A DNA stretch of 64,000 bases, from positions 1 through 64,000 of the forward strand of contig NZ_JAOWPT010000010.1 of NCBI RefSeq assembly GCF_025753855.1, given 5' to 3'. Shown one piece after another: positions 27,276 to 36,973 of this stretch. The stretch's first letter is position 1; every line of letters begins with the position of its first letter. This DNA comes from Mesorhizobium sp. ZC-5 (GTDB lineage: Bacteria > Pseudomonadota > Alphaproteobacteria > Rhizobiales > Rhizobiaceae). Under the pieces are notes generated by a model. It ran no database searches and was not told the DNA's origin. It saw nothing but the letters and a program-made list of their open reading frames with translations. Both the position numbers and the translations under genes were made by a program.

Positions 27276-27437
27276 TGTTGACGACCCTCTGGCTGGTTGA
27301 TTATCCGACGTGTCCCGTCTTTTTATCGTTTGGTCAACGCTAGTCCAAAATCCGGACTCCGGCAATTGACAGCCGTGCCAGCAGGGGTCTGCATCCACAA
27401 CCGGTGCAGCAAGGCGATCGGCGATGTTTTGCGCCGG

Positions 27438-28007
27438 TCAGCGGCCGAGCACGGTAGCGGTCGTGCCGGTCTGCCAGGCAAGCAACAGAACATATCCGAC
27501 GACCATTGCCATCAAGCCGCGGAAGGCCATCCCGACATAGCGGTATTTGGAACGGTTGATCGCCGCGAGCGTGTCGACATTGGTCAGATATTCGTCGAAC
27601 AGGTAGTCCGCGCTGCCGCTTTCCCTGGCCTTCATGAAGGCGGTGCGATTGGCCGCCCAGCCGCCCCAATAGAGCGATGTCGATGAGGTGACGTGGCGCG
27701 GCAGCACCACCAGGATCGCCGAGACCAGCGCAACGATAACAGCGATGCCAACCAGCGCCGAGAGCACGATGGCCACCGGTTCGCCGGATTGATAGCGGTC
27801 CAACCTGAACACCTGGCGCCCTTCGGCCGAACTGATCAGGAAGGCGATCATGAAGGTGAAGATGTAAGCCGCCTTCTGGTCGGCGATGCGAATCTGATCG
27901 TAGAAGACGTCGTTGATCTTCTTTAAGTGGTCCAGATATTGGCGATCATCGGGCGAGGCCTTTGCGGTGGTTGCTACCACTTTTTCTGCGCTATGCTTTT
28001 CTTTCAT
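27438..28007 (-). CDS. Pycsar-effector-family (DUF5706) membrane protein
   Basis: This 189-aa protein has three hydrophobic segments (about 47-60, 78-103 and 160-178). The family pattern of PycTM-type effectors is visible: a charged N-terminal helix ending IADQKAAYIF, the VLPR turn at 101-104, LYWGGWA at 112-118, and a YLFDEYLTNVD helix leading to NRSKYRYVGMAF. Pycsar effectors bind a cyclic nucleotide and disrupt the membrane. A TTG start at 28082 would add 25 residues; ATG 28007 is preferred although no Shine-Dalgarno is obvious. It is divergent, 143 bp away, from the FecR-barrel/CHASE2-cyclase operon. Whether it responds to that cyclase is inference. Confidence 0.78.
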   Translation of the reverse strand: MKEKHSAEKVVATTAKASPDDRQYLDHLKKINDVFYDQIRIADQKAAYIFTFMIAFLISSAEGRQVFRLDRYQSGEPVAIVLSALVGIAVIVALVSAILVVLPRHVTSSTSLYWGGWAANRTAFMKARESGSADYLFDEYLTNVDTLAAINRSKYRYVGMAFRGLMAMVVGYVLLLAWQTGTTATVLGR

Positions 28008-28150
28008 GATATTTCGAATCACGCGTGAACTGTTTCCGACGAAATTAAAGTGACGATTGCCGCAACTCAGGATAGAGGGCAAACGAAAACTTGACTCCCC
28101 AATCCGTTTGTTTGCATATCGCGTCCCGGCGGAGCTTATACAGACATAAC

Positions 28151-31100
28151 ATGCGCAGTATCGTGAGGGGACTGGCGGCGCTGGCCGTTTTGGGATGCGT
28201 TTTGCCTGCGCATGCGGATGTCATCGCGCGCAAGGCGACGCCTGCCGGCTCGGTGATCGCCCGCAAGACCGGCGAGGAAGTGCGCTTCATCGACATTTCC
28301 GACTGGCGCAGCGTCGACATCAAGCAGGATCTCCTCGCCGGCGATCTGCTGCGCACCAACGCGCTCGGCCATCTCGCGGTGCTGTTTGCCGATCACACGC
28401 AGGTGCGCCTCGGCCGCAACACCACCCTGGAGGTCAAGCAGATCGGTGCGGCTTCCGACACCACGCTCGGGCTACAGGCCGGTACGATCTGGGCGCGGGC
28501 GCAACGCGGCGGCGAGGGCCTGACGGTCGAGACGCCGGCGGCCGCGGCGGCGATTCGCGGCACCGACTGGACGATGACCGTCGACGGCGACAAGACCTCG
28601 CTGATCGTGCTGGAAGGACTGGTGCAGCTTTCCAACGAGTTCGGCTCGGTCAACGTCGCGCAGGGCGAGGCAGCGGTGGCCTCGATCGGCCAGGCGCCGA
28701 CAAAGGTTGTCATCGTCGATCCCGACGACCGCGAGCAGATGCTGTTCTATCTGTCGCTGCGCAATTCGTTCGGCTGGATGCCGGTGTCGCCATTGTCCAG
28801 CCCGGACATGCGGCGCCAGCGCGCCCGCATCGGCGCGAAACCGGAGACTGCCCGCAGCGCCGAGGACTGGCTGACTCTGGCGGAGGTGTCGCTCAACTAT
28901 GACGGCAAGCGGGTGTCGCTCGCGGCCGCCGACCAAGCGCGCGCGTTCCGCCTGTCCGCGTCCCAGAAGGCGCGGCTCGATCTCATCGACGCGCTCGCAG
29001 CAGGCTCCGACCACAATTTTGCCGAGGCAGCCCGGCTCTTCCAGAAGGCGGCGCCCGGGCTTGATTCCAGGCGACGTGCCATTGCGCTTTATGGAGGCTA
29101 CTTCGCCCGCTCGCTTGCCAATCCGGAGCGCGTGGAAAGCCCGCCGATCGTGCATGACGGCGGGCCTTATGCAGCGCTCGCCGAGGCGTGGACAGCGGGT
29201 TTCCTCAAGGATATTCCTGCTGCGATCGAGGTCATCAAGCGCGCCGAAACCCGCTATCCCGACGATCCGTCGCTGCCCGCCTACCGCGCGCAGCTTGCGA
29301 TACTGATCGACGACCGCGAGCAAGTGCAGGCGGCTATCGCCCGCTCGCTGGCGCTCGATCCCGACGATCCGACGGCGCTGGAGGCCAGAGCCAACTACAA
29401 GGTCGGAGTCCAGGCCGACATGGACGGTGCGCTGGCCGACATCAGCCGTGCCGCCGAGATCGCGCCGGGTTCGACGACGATCTGGAATGCGCTCGGGCTG
29501 GTCGAAAGCACACGCGGCGCCGATCGCGAAGCGGAAGCGGCCCTGAAGCGGGCCATCGAGCTCGACCCAAACGATCCGGTCTCCTACGCCAACCTGGCCA
29601 TTCTGTATCTCGACCAGGATCGGGTGAAGGAGGCCAAGGTGCTGATCGACAAGGCATTCGCCGTCGATCCGTCCTTCGACATCGGTCTTGTCGCGCGCGG
29701 TCGTTACTATCTGCAGACCGGCGAGATGGACAAGGCGATGCAGGATCTGCTCGCCGCTTCCACCGCCAACCCGGCCTATGCGCAGGCGCTCCTGTTGCTC
29801 GCGGCTGGTTACTATGAGAACGGCGAGCGCGAACCTGCCGAACAAGCGCTGGAAAATGCCGACCGGCTCGACCCCAACGACCCGGTGGTGTCGAATTTCG
29901 AGACGGCGATTGCGATCGACGATTATGATTCCGACCGTGCGATCAGAAGCGCGCAGGAGGCACTGAAGCGCTCGCGTGCACGCGGCGGCGACTTCGCGGC
30001 CCTCAGTGCCAACACGGAAGCCGGCTCCACGCTGAACGAGGCATTCCGCCTGCAGGGCCTGGATGCCTGGGGCCGCTTCTACTCCGATGCAGCGTTCGAC
30101 CCCTTCTCAGGCGCCGCGCATGTCGACCAAGCCGTCTCCGGAAGTGCCGACCCCTTCGCCAACGATATCAATTTCGGTAACGGCCCGGTCGACCCCTTGG
30201 TCAACGATGCCGGTTTCTCAGGGTTTTTCCAGGGTTTGATGTTCTCGCCGGAAATGATCTCGGGTCGCGCCCGCAGTGCGAACCTGCTGCGTCGACCATT
30301 TCTCGAAGCGGCACTGGGTGGAGGCTTCATTCACTCGGGAACGGATTGGGGCTGGATCAGTGAAGCCGAGGTGCAGGGGTATTTCGCGGGGCCTGTTCCC
30401 TGGAGCGTTTACGGCAACATCAAGGGTCGCCAGACGGACGACCACCGCGAATACCTTGCGCCGGGCACGGAAATCCCGTTCACCAGCGCAGATCTGGGCT
30501 TCGATGCGATTTCAGGCTCCGGCTACGTCACGATGCGCCCCACTCCAAACGACCGCATCGTCACCTACCTGGATGTCCAGGACGTCGAGGAAAAAGCCGA
30601 AAACGCCATAGCATTGTTCAACATACCTTTACTGCCGTTCAACGCGTCGGCTTACGACCGTACCGTCAAAGCGCAGTCGGTGACTGCCGGCCTCGGCTGG
30701 AGCCATACATTCGGCTACGAGAACGTCGTCAATGCCGCATTCTTCGTCTCGGATCTCTCACAGACCAGCGATGAATCGGCGTTGGTCTTTGCCGTGCCGG
30801 TGCCGATCGGCCTGCAGGACGAACGGGCGCGCACCGACCAGCAAACCTATTTGGGTGCGATCAATCATACAGTCGGCATGGGCGATGTAACCTGGCGCTA
30901 CGGCGTCGAAGCGGGCCAGCTCGAACAGCGGCAGAGCCTGCGGGCACAGACTGTTATCCCTATCCTCGGCATCAACGACGTCGTCGTCGATACGCGCGAC
31001 ATCGACCTGCCGTTCGGTCGTCTCTATGCCGATGCGGTTTACGAGATCAATCCGGACATCAAGGCAGAAGGCGCGCTCTTTGCCACATTGCTCGGTGGTT

Positions 31101-31828
31101 CCTTGGATGTGCAGCGCCTCGAACCGCGACTAGGCCTCGCCTGGACGCCTTGGGAGGGCCATTGGCTACGCGGCGGTTATCTGCGCGAAACCTCGGCAGC
31201 CAGTTCGACGACACTCTCTCCCATCGGCGTGGTCGGCCTGCAATCGAACCAGGTGCCACTGGACATCGGCGGCTACTCCGACACCGTCGCCGCGCGTTGG
31301 GATGCCCAATGGACCGACCGGTTCTTCACCTCCGTCGACTATCAGCACCAGGACCTGAACGATCTGGCCATCCGGATTCCCGGCTCCATTCTTACCGTAT
31401 CGCTGGGAGAGGGCCGTATCGACCGCGTCAGCGGCACTGCCAATGTCTGGCTCGGCAATGGTTTCGGCGCCTTCGCCACCGCCGCCTTCGCGGATTCAGA
31501 GAACAAGGATCCGGCAAGTTCCGGTTTCGGCAAGGAATTGCCCTATGTGCCGGAGATCAGCGGCCGCCTGGGCCTCACCTACGTCAATCCCGTCAACGTC
31601 AAGGTGACACTTGCCGGCACTTATGTCGGCCCGCGCGCCGGCGACGAAAGCGGCACCGAACTAGACGGTTACTGGACAGCCGACGCCTTCCTGACCTGGG
31701 AGCCGTTCGACAAGCGCTTCGAACTCGAAGTGGCCGCCTACAATCTCTTCGATGAAAAATTCGAAGTCGCAACCGCACTCCCCGGTTGGGGTCGCAGCAT
31801 CGTCGGGTCTTTCAAGGTCCGCTTCTGA
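28151..31828 (+). CDS. FecR-TPR-beta-barrel outer-membrane fusion protein
   Basis: This 1225-aa exported protein has a signal peptide at residues 1-22 (cut after AHA) and a FecR domain at about 60-175 (GDLLRTNALGHLAVLFADHTQVRLGRN, then RGTDW). A TPR solenoid follows at about 255-600, with repeats such as AEAALKRAIELDPNDPVSYA. The C-terminal region (about 690-1225) is rich in aromatic alternating strands and ends SFKVRF, with the terminal Phe expected for BAM-inserted barrels. No TonB box or plug was seen. Two starts exist; ATG 28151 fits the signal peptide. It overlaps the CHASE2-cyclase gene by one base. It is probably a surface sensor or pore that signals to the cyclase. Confidence 0.85.
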   Translation: MRSIVRGLAALAVLGCVLPAHADVIARKATPAGSVIARKTGEEVRFIDISDWRSVDIKQDLLAGDLLRTNALGHLAVLFADHTQVRLGRNTTLEVKQIGAASDTTLGLQAGTIWARAQRGGEGLTVETPAAAAAIRGTDWTMTVDGDKTSLIVLEGLVQLSNEFGSVNVAQGEAAVASIGQAPTKVVIVDPDDREQMLFYLSLRNSFGWMPVSPLSSPDMRRQRARIGAKPETARSAEDWLTLAEVSLNYDGKRVSLAAADQARAFRLSASQKARLDLIDALAAGSDHNFAEAARLFQKAAPGLDSRRRAIALYGGYFARSLANPERVESPPIVHDGGPYAALAEAWTAGFLKDIPAAIEVIKRAETRYPDDPSLPAYRAQLAILIDDREQVQAAIARSLALDPDDPTALEARANYKVGVQADMDGALADISRAAEIAPGSTTIWNALGLVESTRGADREAEAALKRAIELDPNDPVSYANLAILYLDQDRVKEAKVLIDKAFAVDPSFDIGLVARGRYYLQTGEMDKAMQDLLAASTANPAYAQALLLLAAGYYENGEREPAEQALENADRLDPNDPVVSNFETAIAIDDYDSDRAIRSAQEALKRSRARGGDFAALSANTEAGSTLNEAFRLQGLDAWGRFYSDAAFDPFSGAAHVDQAVSGSADPFANDINFGNGPVDPLVNDAGFSGFFQGLMFSPEMISGRARSANLLRRPFLEAALGGGFIHSGTDWGWISEAEVQGYFAGPVPWSVYGNIKGRQTDDHREYLAPGTEIPFTSADLGFDAISGSGYVTMRPTPNDRIVTYLDVQDVEEKAENAIALFNIPLLPFNASAYDRTVKAQSVTAGLGWSHTFGYENVVNAAFFVSDLSQTSDESALVFAVPVPIGLQDERARTDQQTYLGAINHTVGMGDVTWRYGVEAGQLEQRQSLRAQTVIPILGINDVVVDTRDIDLPFGRLYADAVYEINPDIKAEGALFATLLGGSLDVQRLEPRLGLAWTPWEGHWLRGGYLRETSAASSTTLSPIGVVGLQSNQVPLDIGGYSDTVAARWDAQWTDRFFTSVDYQHQDLNDLAIRIPGSILTVSLGEGRIDRVSGTANVWLGNGFGAFATAAFADSENKDPASSGFGKELPYVPEISGRLGLTYVNPVNVKVTLAGTYVGPRAGDESGTELDGYWTADAFLTWEPFDKRFELEVAAYNLFDEKFEVATALPGWGRSIVGSFKVRF

Positions 31829-33837
31829 TGTTCGTATCGAAGCCTTGGTGGAAAGGGCTTCTCGGCGATCAGGCGCGGGATGCGGGGACAAGCCGGCGCC
31901 AGCGTCGCAACAGCATCGGCTTGATTGCCCTTGTCGCGGCAGTCGTTATGACAGCGCTGTCGTTCACCCCGCCGTGGCAACTCGTGGAAGCGCGCGCCTA
32001 CGACTTCCTTTCCACCACCTTGCCGCCTGCCCGCCCGAGCGATGGGCCGATCATCGTGGCAATCGACGAACCGTCTTTCGCTGAACTTGGCCTGCAATGG
32101 CCGTGGCCGCGCGACCTTCATGCGCGGCTGGTGACCGCGCTGCGGCAGGCCGGTGCCAAGACAATTGGCCTCGACATCATCTTCGCCGAACCCTCCAACC
32201 CCGCAGCGGATGGCGCGCTGGCGGCGGCGATGGGACCGGATGTGGTGCTTGCTGCGGACGAGTCGCTGATCGAGACGCCGCAGGCAACACAGATCGTCCG
32301 CGCCGAGCCGCTGCCTCCACTGACGGCGACAGGTGCGCGCGCCGGCATCGCGTCGATCTCGCTCGAACGCGACGGTGCGCTGCGCCGTATACCGCTCTAT
32401 CCCGACGGGTTTGCCGCCACGCTGATGCAGATGAATATGGGGGTGACGACCAACTTGCTACAGGGTGCGCTGATCCAGACCTTCGGCCCGGCGCGGTCCT
32501 ACCCGACCGTCTCCTACTATCAGGCGCTCGACCCGGAAAACTTCCTGCCGCCGGATGTCTTCCGCGGCAAGACGGTGATCGTCGGACTGTCGATGCAATC
32601 GGCGCCGACCACCGACGCCGGCGGCGCCGACGCCTATGCGACATCGTGGACCGCGCGGACCGGCCGGCTGGTTTCCGGCGCCGAAGTGCAGGCGACGATC
32701 TACGACAATCTGGCGGCGAAGCTGTTCGTGGTGCCCGTTCCCGCTGCGTTGGCCGTTGCCGCGACCGTACTTTCGGCATTGCTCGCCGGCTTCGTCGTCT
32801 GGCGCCAGACCGGCTGGCGGACCATCATGGCTGCCGTCTTTGCGGTCGCCGCCTTCGCGATCGGCAGTTTCCTGCTGCTGCGCTTCGGACGCATCTACAT
32901 GGCGCCCCTATCGCCCTCGCTGGCCTTCGTCGCCGTCGCGGCGGCGCAGGGCGCCCGCGACTACGCCGCCGAGCGGCGGCTGCGCCAGGGCATAACGCGC
33001 GCCTTTTCACAATATCTGTCACCGGTGCTGGTGGAGCGGCTTGCCAACGACCCATCGAAACTGAAGCTCGGCGGTGAAAAACGCACGCTGACGGTGCTTT
33101 TTTGCGACGTGCGCGGTTTTACGACGATCTCGGAACAAATGAAGGACGATCCGCAGCGGCTGACCGCGCTGGTCAACAGGCTGCTCAACCCGCTGTCGGA
33201 TGTGGTCATGAAGGCCGGCGGCACGATCGACAAATATATCGGCGACTGTGTGATGGCGTTCTGGAACGCGCCGCTCGACGAGCCGGATCATGCGACCCAC
33301 GCCGTGGCCGCCGCCCTCGAGATGGTCCGCGCGCTCGATCCACTGAACGCCGAACTCGCCGCCGAGGCGGCCGAAAAGGGCGAGACGCCGCTCGAACTCA
33401 GGATCGGCATCGGCATCAACACCGGCGATTGTGTCGTTGGCAACATGGGCTCCGACCGCCGCTTCGACTATTCCGTGCTGGGAGACGCGGTAAATCTGGC
33501 GTCGCGGCTGGAAGGCCAGACCAAAGCGTACGGCGTCTCCTTGCTGCTCGGCAGCGAAACCGCACGACTCGTCGATGACGCGTTCACGGTCGTCGAACTC
33601 GACCGCACCCTGGTCAAGGGAAAGTCCGAAATCGCCACCGTTTCGACTGTCGTGCCGCCCGTCGGTGATGCCGTGCTTGCGCAGCATCGCGCCATGCTCG
33701 ATCACGTCTACAGCGGCAAGACAGTCGAGGCGCTGAGCCTGCTCGAGCATCTCCGGAAGCAGCTTCCGATGCTCGCCAGCTATTACGCTGGCTTACGACA
33801 ACGGCTGACTGCGCCGAAGCCGGATCTTGCCGGTTAG
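31828..33837 (+). CDS. CHASE2-domain class III nucleotide cyclase
   Basis: This 669-aa inner-membrane sensor cyclase has a TM at about 30-47, a periplasmic CHASE2 domain (about 50-290, with PIIVAIDEPSFAELGLQWPWPR), three further TMs (about 295-375), and a class III cyclase domain (about 415-600). Catalytic residues are present: metal Asp427 and Asp473, base-contact Lys469 (DKYIGD) with Ser at the partner position (YSVLGD), and transition-state Asn556 and Arg560. This is a class IIIb-like set, so cAMP is expected. TGATG couples it to the FecR-barrel gene. Its stop overlaps the kinase gene end by 4 bp (TTAG, convergent). The signal sensed is unknown. Confidence 0.9.
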   Translation: MFVSKPWWKGLLGDQARDAGTSRRQRRNSIGLIALVAAVVMTALSFTPPWQLVEARAYDFLSTTLPPARPSDGPIIVAIDEPSFAELGLQWPWPRDLHARLVTALRQAGAKTIGLDIIFAEPSNPAADGALAAAMGPDVVLAADESLIETPQATQIVRAEPLPPLTATGARAGIASISLERDGALRRIPLYPDGFAATLMQMNMGVTTNLLQGALIQTFGPARSYPTVSYYQALDPENFLPPDVFRGKTVIVGLSMQSAPTTDAGGADAYATSWTARTGRLVSGAEVQATIYDNLAAKLFVVPVPAALAVAATVLSALLAGFVVWRQTGWRTIMAAVFAVAAFAIGSFLLLRFGRIYMAPLSPSLAFVAVAAAQGARDYAAERRLRQGITRAFSQYLSPVLVERLANDPSKLKLGGEKRTLTVLFCDVRGFTTISEQMKDDPQRLTALVNRLLNPLSDVVMKAGGTIDKYIGDCVMAFWNAPLDEPDHATHAVAAALEMVRALDPLNAELAAEAAEKGETPLELRIGIGINTGDCVVGNMGSDRRFDYSVLGDAVNLASRLEGQTKAYGVSLLLGSETARLVDDAFTVVELDRTLVKGKSEIATVSTVVPPVGDAVLAQHRAMLDHVYSGKTVEALSLLEHLRKQLPMLASYYAGLRQRLTAPKPDLAG

Positions 33838-35423
33838 GCTCGGCTCATCGCCACGATCACCTGGCGCTGGCGATGCATTTCGAGGAAAACACGGTAATCC
33901 CGATCGAACCGTCCGTGAGATGCGGCATCGGATTTCCGCACCCTGCCCGGCTGCTGCATCGCCACGCAGGCCGCCGGAAGATCGGGATAAAGGCCGGCAG
34001 CGGTGGCGGCAACCATCGCCGTTCCCAACAACACGGCTTCGTCGACGACCGGTTCGACCACGGTGCAGCCGGTGACATCCACATAGAGTTCCATCAACAG
34101 CGGATTCTTGGTGTGACCGCCGGTGACATGCAAGGTGTCGATGGCGTAGCCGCTCGCGCTCAACGTCTCGAGGATATGGCGCACGCCGAGCGCTATGCCG
34201 ACGGAGGTGCGCCAGTAAAGCCGGCAAAGACTGTCGAATGAAGCATCGAGCGTGAGCCCGCTGACGACGCCCGCGGCATGTGGATCGGCAAGCGGCGAAC
34301 GGTTGCCGTGGAAATCCGGCAACACATGCAACCCGCCGCCAAGGTCGCTCCCCCCGGTTTCGCGCAGTTGCAGCACGCGCTCCGCGATGCGTCCATGCAT
34401 GGCCGCGTCGGGTTCTCCGCCGGCGCCATGCCAGCGGATGATGTGATCGAGCAGGGCGCCGGTCGCGGACTGTCCGCCCTCGATCAGCCAGTGACCCGGA
34501 AGTGCTGCGCCATGATACGGTCCCCAGCCGCCCGGGAAGGGTCGTGGCGTCTTGGAAATAGCCATGACACAGCTCGACGTGCCTGCAATCAGCGCCAGCT
34601 GCCGGTCGAGGCTGTCGCCATCACCGGCAAAGGCGCCAAGCACGCCCAGTGCGCCCGCATAGGCATCGATGACACCCGCACCAACGCGGCAGGCGGTCGT
34701 CAGGCCGAGCGCCTCGGCCGCGTCGCTGGTGAGCGGCCCGAGGCAGGAGCCGACTGCACTGGCCTTCTGCGGCAGCGCTCCACGAGCCAGCATGTCGCCA
34801 ATGCCGACCGCTTCGAAGAAGTCCCGCTGCCAGCCGTTCTCGTGAGCGAGATATGTCCATTTCGCCGTCAGCGTGCATTGCGACCGCGCCGGCGACCCGC
34901 TTGCCCGCCAGCTCAGGAAATCGGCGAGGTCGAAAAAGTAGCCGGCTTTTTCCCAGCTCTCCGGCAAATGGCGTTTCAGCCACATCAGCTTCGGCGTCTC
35001 CATCTCCGGCGACATCACCCCGCCGAGATGGTCCAGCACGTGATGGCCGGTGGCCGTGCACTCGTCGGCCTCGGCAAGGGCGCGGTGATCGAGCCATACC
35101 ATGGTATCCCAGCGCTGTTCGCCGCCGGTCGATACGCTGACCTGGCCGCCTTCGTGGTCGCGCACGACCAGCGAGCAGGTCGCGTCAAAGCTGATCCCGG
35201 CAACCGCTTCGGGCGCCACGCCCGCCTTGTAGCGCGCGGCGCGGACGGCGGCGCAGACGGCGGACCAGATCTGCTCGGAATCCTGCTCGGCATGTCCGGG
35301 CTTAGGCCGGTGAATGACAATCGGGCGCTCGGCGCGACCGAGCAGCGTGCCGTGGCAGTCGAGAATGCCCGCGCGCGCGCTGCCGGTTCCGACATCGACG
35401 GCGCAGACCAGTTCCTGCATCAA
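33834..35423 (-). CDS. FGGY-family carbohydrate kinase (ribulokinase-like)
   Basis: This 529-aa sugar kinase has an N-terminal ASKHA phosphate-binding segment AVDVGTGSARAG, a central GAGVIDAYAGALG segment, and a C-terminal VTGGHTKNPLL adenosine-binding block. The sequence resembles D-ribulokinase (FGGY) type proteins rather than xylulokinase. It is the last gene of the polyol operon, coupled to the HAD gene by ATGA. Mannitol, sorbitol and arabitol dehydrogenases give ketoses; a kinase here would trap a ketose or pentulose as its phosphate. The exact sugar is uncertain. Confidence 0.85.
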   Translation of the reverse strand: MMQELVCAVDVGTGSARAGILDCHGTLLGRAERPIVIHRPKPGHAEQDSEQIWSAVCAAVRAARYKAGVAPEAVAGISFDATCSLVVRDHEGGQVSVSTGGEQRWDTMVWLDHRALAEADECTATGHHVLDHLGGVMSPEMETPKLMWLKRHLPESWEKAGYFFDLADFLSWRASGSPARSQCTLTAKWTYLAHENGWQRDFFEAVGIGDMLARGALPQKASAVGSCLGPLTSDAAEALGLTTACRVGAGVIDAYAGALGVLGAFAGDGDSLDRQLALIAGTSSCVMAISKTPRPFPGGWGPYHGAALPGHWLIEGGQSATGALLDHIIRWHGAGGEPDAAMHGRIAERVLQLRETGGSDLGGGLHVLPDFHGNRSPLADPHAAGVVSGLTLDASFDSLCRLYWRTSVGIALGVRHILETLSASGYAIDTLHVTGGHTKNPLLMELYVDVTGCTVVEPVVDEAVLLGTAMVAATAAGLYPDLPAACVAMQQPGRVRKSDAASHGRFDRDYRVFLEMHRQRQVIVAMSRA

Positions 35424-36097
35424 GAGGCTTTCGCGCCCGCTTGCGACAGCAGCGCGGGCAGTTGCCGCATGTCGCCGAATATGACGTCAGGTTCGAGGCC
35501 TTCGATGGCCGCCTGAAGCGCACCTTCTCCCGCATGCGAGCCGCCGGTGAAGGCGAAGACGCGCATGCCGGCCTCCCTGGCGGCGAGAATGCCGGCCGGG
35601 CTGTCCTCGATGACCAGGCAACGATCGGGATGAGCGCCCATGCCACGCGCGGCATGCAGGAAAAGGTCAGGAAACGGCTTGCCTCGCTTCACCATGGTCG
35701 CACTATAGATATGCGGCTCGAACTGTTCCAGCAGGCCGGTCACCTGGAGCGACAGGCGGATACGCTCGGGCTGGCTCGAAGAGGCAACACAATAGGGCAT
35801 GGCCAGGCGCTTCAGCACATCGGAAACGCCGGCGATCGGCTTCAGGTTCTGGCGGAAGCGCGCATAGAGTTCGGCGCGAATGTCCTCAAGATGCACCGGG
35901 GTGACGACGAGGTCGAAATCCGTGCGCAGAATTTCGGTGATCGTCGCCATGCTCTTGCCGAGGAAGCGTTCATAGGCGGTTTCCTCGCTGATCGTCACGC
36001 CGGCTGCGGTGACGATATCGACCAGTACCGCAATCGAGATCGGTTCGCTGTCGACCAGCACGCCGTCGCAGTCGAAGATGATCAGTTCAGGCGTCAC
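35420..36097 (-). CDS. HAD-IA family phosphatase
   Basis: This 225-aa HAD hydrolase has motif I DCDGVLVDSEP at residues 9-19, a helical cap, motif II near CVASSSQPERIRLSL, motif III Lys in MVKRGKPFPDLF, and motif IV CLVIEDSPAGILAA. Phosphoglycolate, sugar-phosphate or beta-phosphoglucomutase-like activity is possible. It is coupled to the FGGY kinase gene and sits in the polyol operon, so removal of a toxic polyol or sugar phosphate is a reasonable guess. No family-level match can decide the substrate. Confidence 0.87.
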   Translation of the reverse strand: MTPELIIFDCDGVLVDSEPISIAVLVDIVTAAGVTISEETAYERFLGKSMATITEILRTDFDLVVTPVHLEDIRAELYARFRQNLKPIAGVSDVLKRLAMPYCVASSSQPERIRLSLQVTGLLEQFEPHIYSATMVKRGKPFPDLFLHAARGMGAHPDRCLVIEDSPAGILAAREAGMRVFAFTGGSHAGEGALQAAIEGLEPDVIFGDMRQLPALLSQAGAKAS

Positions 36098-36145
36098 GCA
36101 ATTCTCCGGTTCGCTACCGGCGCGGATTTCCGGTTGTTGTATTGT

Positions 36146-36937
36146 CTAAACTGTCCGCAGCCAGCCGCCGTCGACGTAATATGTCGAACCGACGGAATAA
36201 CTCGCCCGGTCGGAGCAGAGGAAGACAAAAAAGTTGGCAAGTTCCTCGACGCTGGCGAAACGCTTGATCGGTGTATTCTCCTCGGCGATTCCGCTGAGAT
36301 AACCTTCCCAGTCGCCGCCGCTGTCGGCTGTCAGTTGCTTGGCCGTCTTGATCCAATCCCCGGTAAGGACAAGGCCGGGATTGATCGTGTTGACGCGGAT
36401 GTTGTCCTTGATGACCTCATTGGCGAGGTTCTTGGAAAACATCATCAGCGCCGCCTTGGTGACATTGTAGACCGGTTCATACCAGAGCGGCTGCACGGCG
36501 CAGATCGACGCGTTGTGCAGGATGGCACCGCCGCCGCGTTCGCGCATCATCGGCACGAAGCCCCGCGCCAGCCTGACCGCCGCCATCACGTGCAGATTCC
36601 AGAAGTCATCCCACTTCTCGTCCGGCGCTTCCATGATGGTTTCGTTTGAGCCGGTGCCGGCGTTGTTGATCAGGATATCGGCGCCGCCAAAGGCGTTGCG
36701 CGTCGCCTCCACGAGTGCCGCGCAGCCTTCCGCCGTCGTCACGTCGCAGGCGGCCGGAACGGCCTTTACCCCATATTCACGCGACAGTCGGGTCGTCTCG
36801 GTCGCCAGCAAGTCTTCGCGGCGGCCGGCGAGCACGAGATGCGCACCCTCTTTCGCAAAGCCCTCGGCGACGCCGAGGCCGATGCCCGAACCTCCGCCGG
36901 TGATCACCGCGACCTTGCCGCTCAGTCCAAGATCCAT
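36146..36937 (-). CDS. Short-chain dehydrogenase/reductase (polyol operon)
   Basis: This is a 263-aa classical SDR. The nucleotide motif is TGGGSGIG at about residues 13-20, with INNAGTG in the middle; catalytic residues are Ser in NASICA and Tyr/Lys in YNVTKAA. It lies between the mannitol dehydrogenase and HAD phosphatase genes, so it probably oxidises another polyol or interconverts a ketose with its polyol. It is separate from the SmoS-type SDR at 38642. Substrate unknown. Confidence 0.88.
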   Translation of the reverse strand: MDLGLSGKVAVITGGGSGIGLGVAEGFAKEGAHLVLAGRREDLLATETTRLSREYGVKAVPAACDVTTAEGCAALVEATRNAFGGADILINNAGTGSNETIMEAPDEKWDDFWNLHVMAAVRLARGFVPMMRERGGGAILHNASICAVQPLWYEPVYNVTKAALMMFSKNLANEVIKDNIRVNTINPGLVLTGDWIKTAKQLTADSGGDWEGYLSGIAEENTPIKRFASVEELANFFVFLCSDRASYSVGSTYYVDGGWLRTV

Positions 36938-36973
36938 TGCACAACCTCGTTGCCGGCCGACAACCCGACCTGC

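Noticed and set aside
28008-28082. TTG start at 28082 for the DUF5706 protein
   Set aside because: The extra residues are not conserved-looking, and ATG 28007 begins the charged helix expected for the family.
27438-33837. Calling this a canonical Pycsar anti-phage locus
   Set aside because: The cyclase is a multi-domain sensor with Lys/Ser base contacts (adenylate-like), not a soluble PycC-type pyrimidine cyclase, and the genes are divergent. Only the effector family matches.
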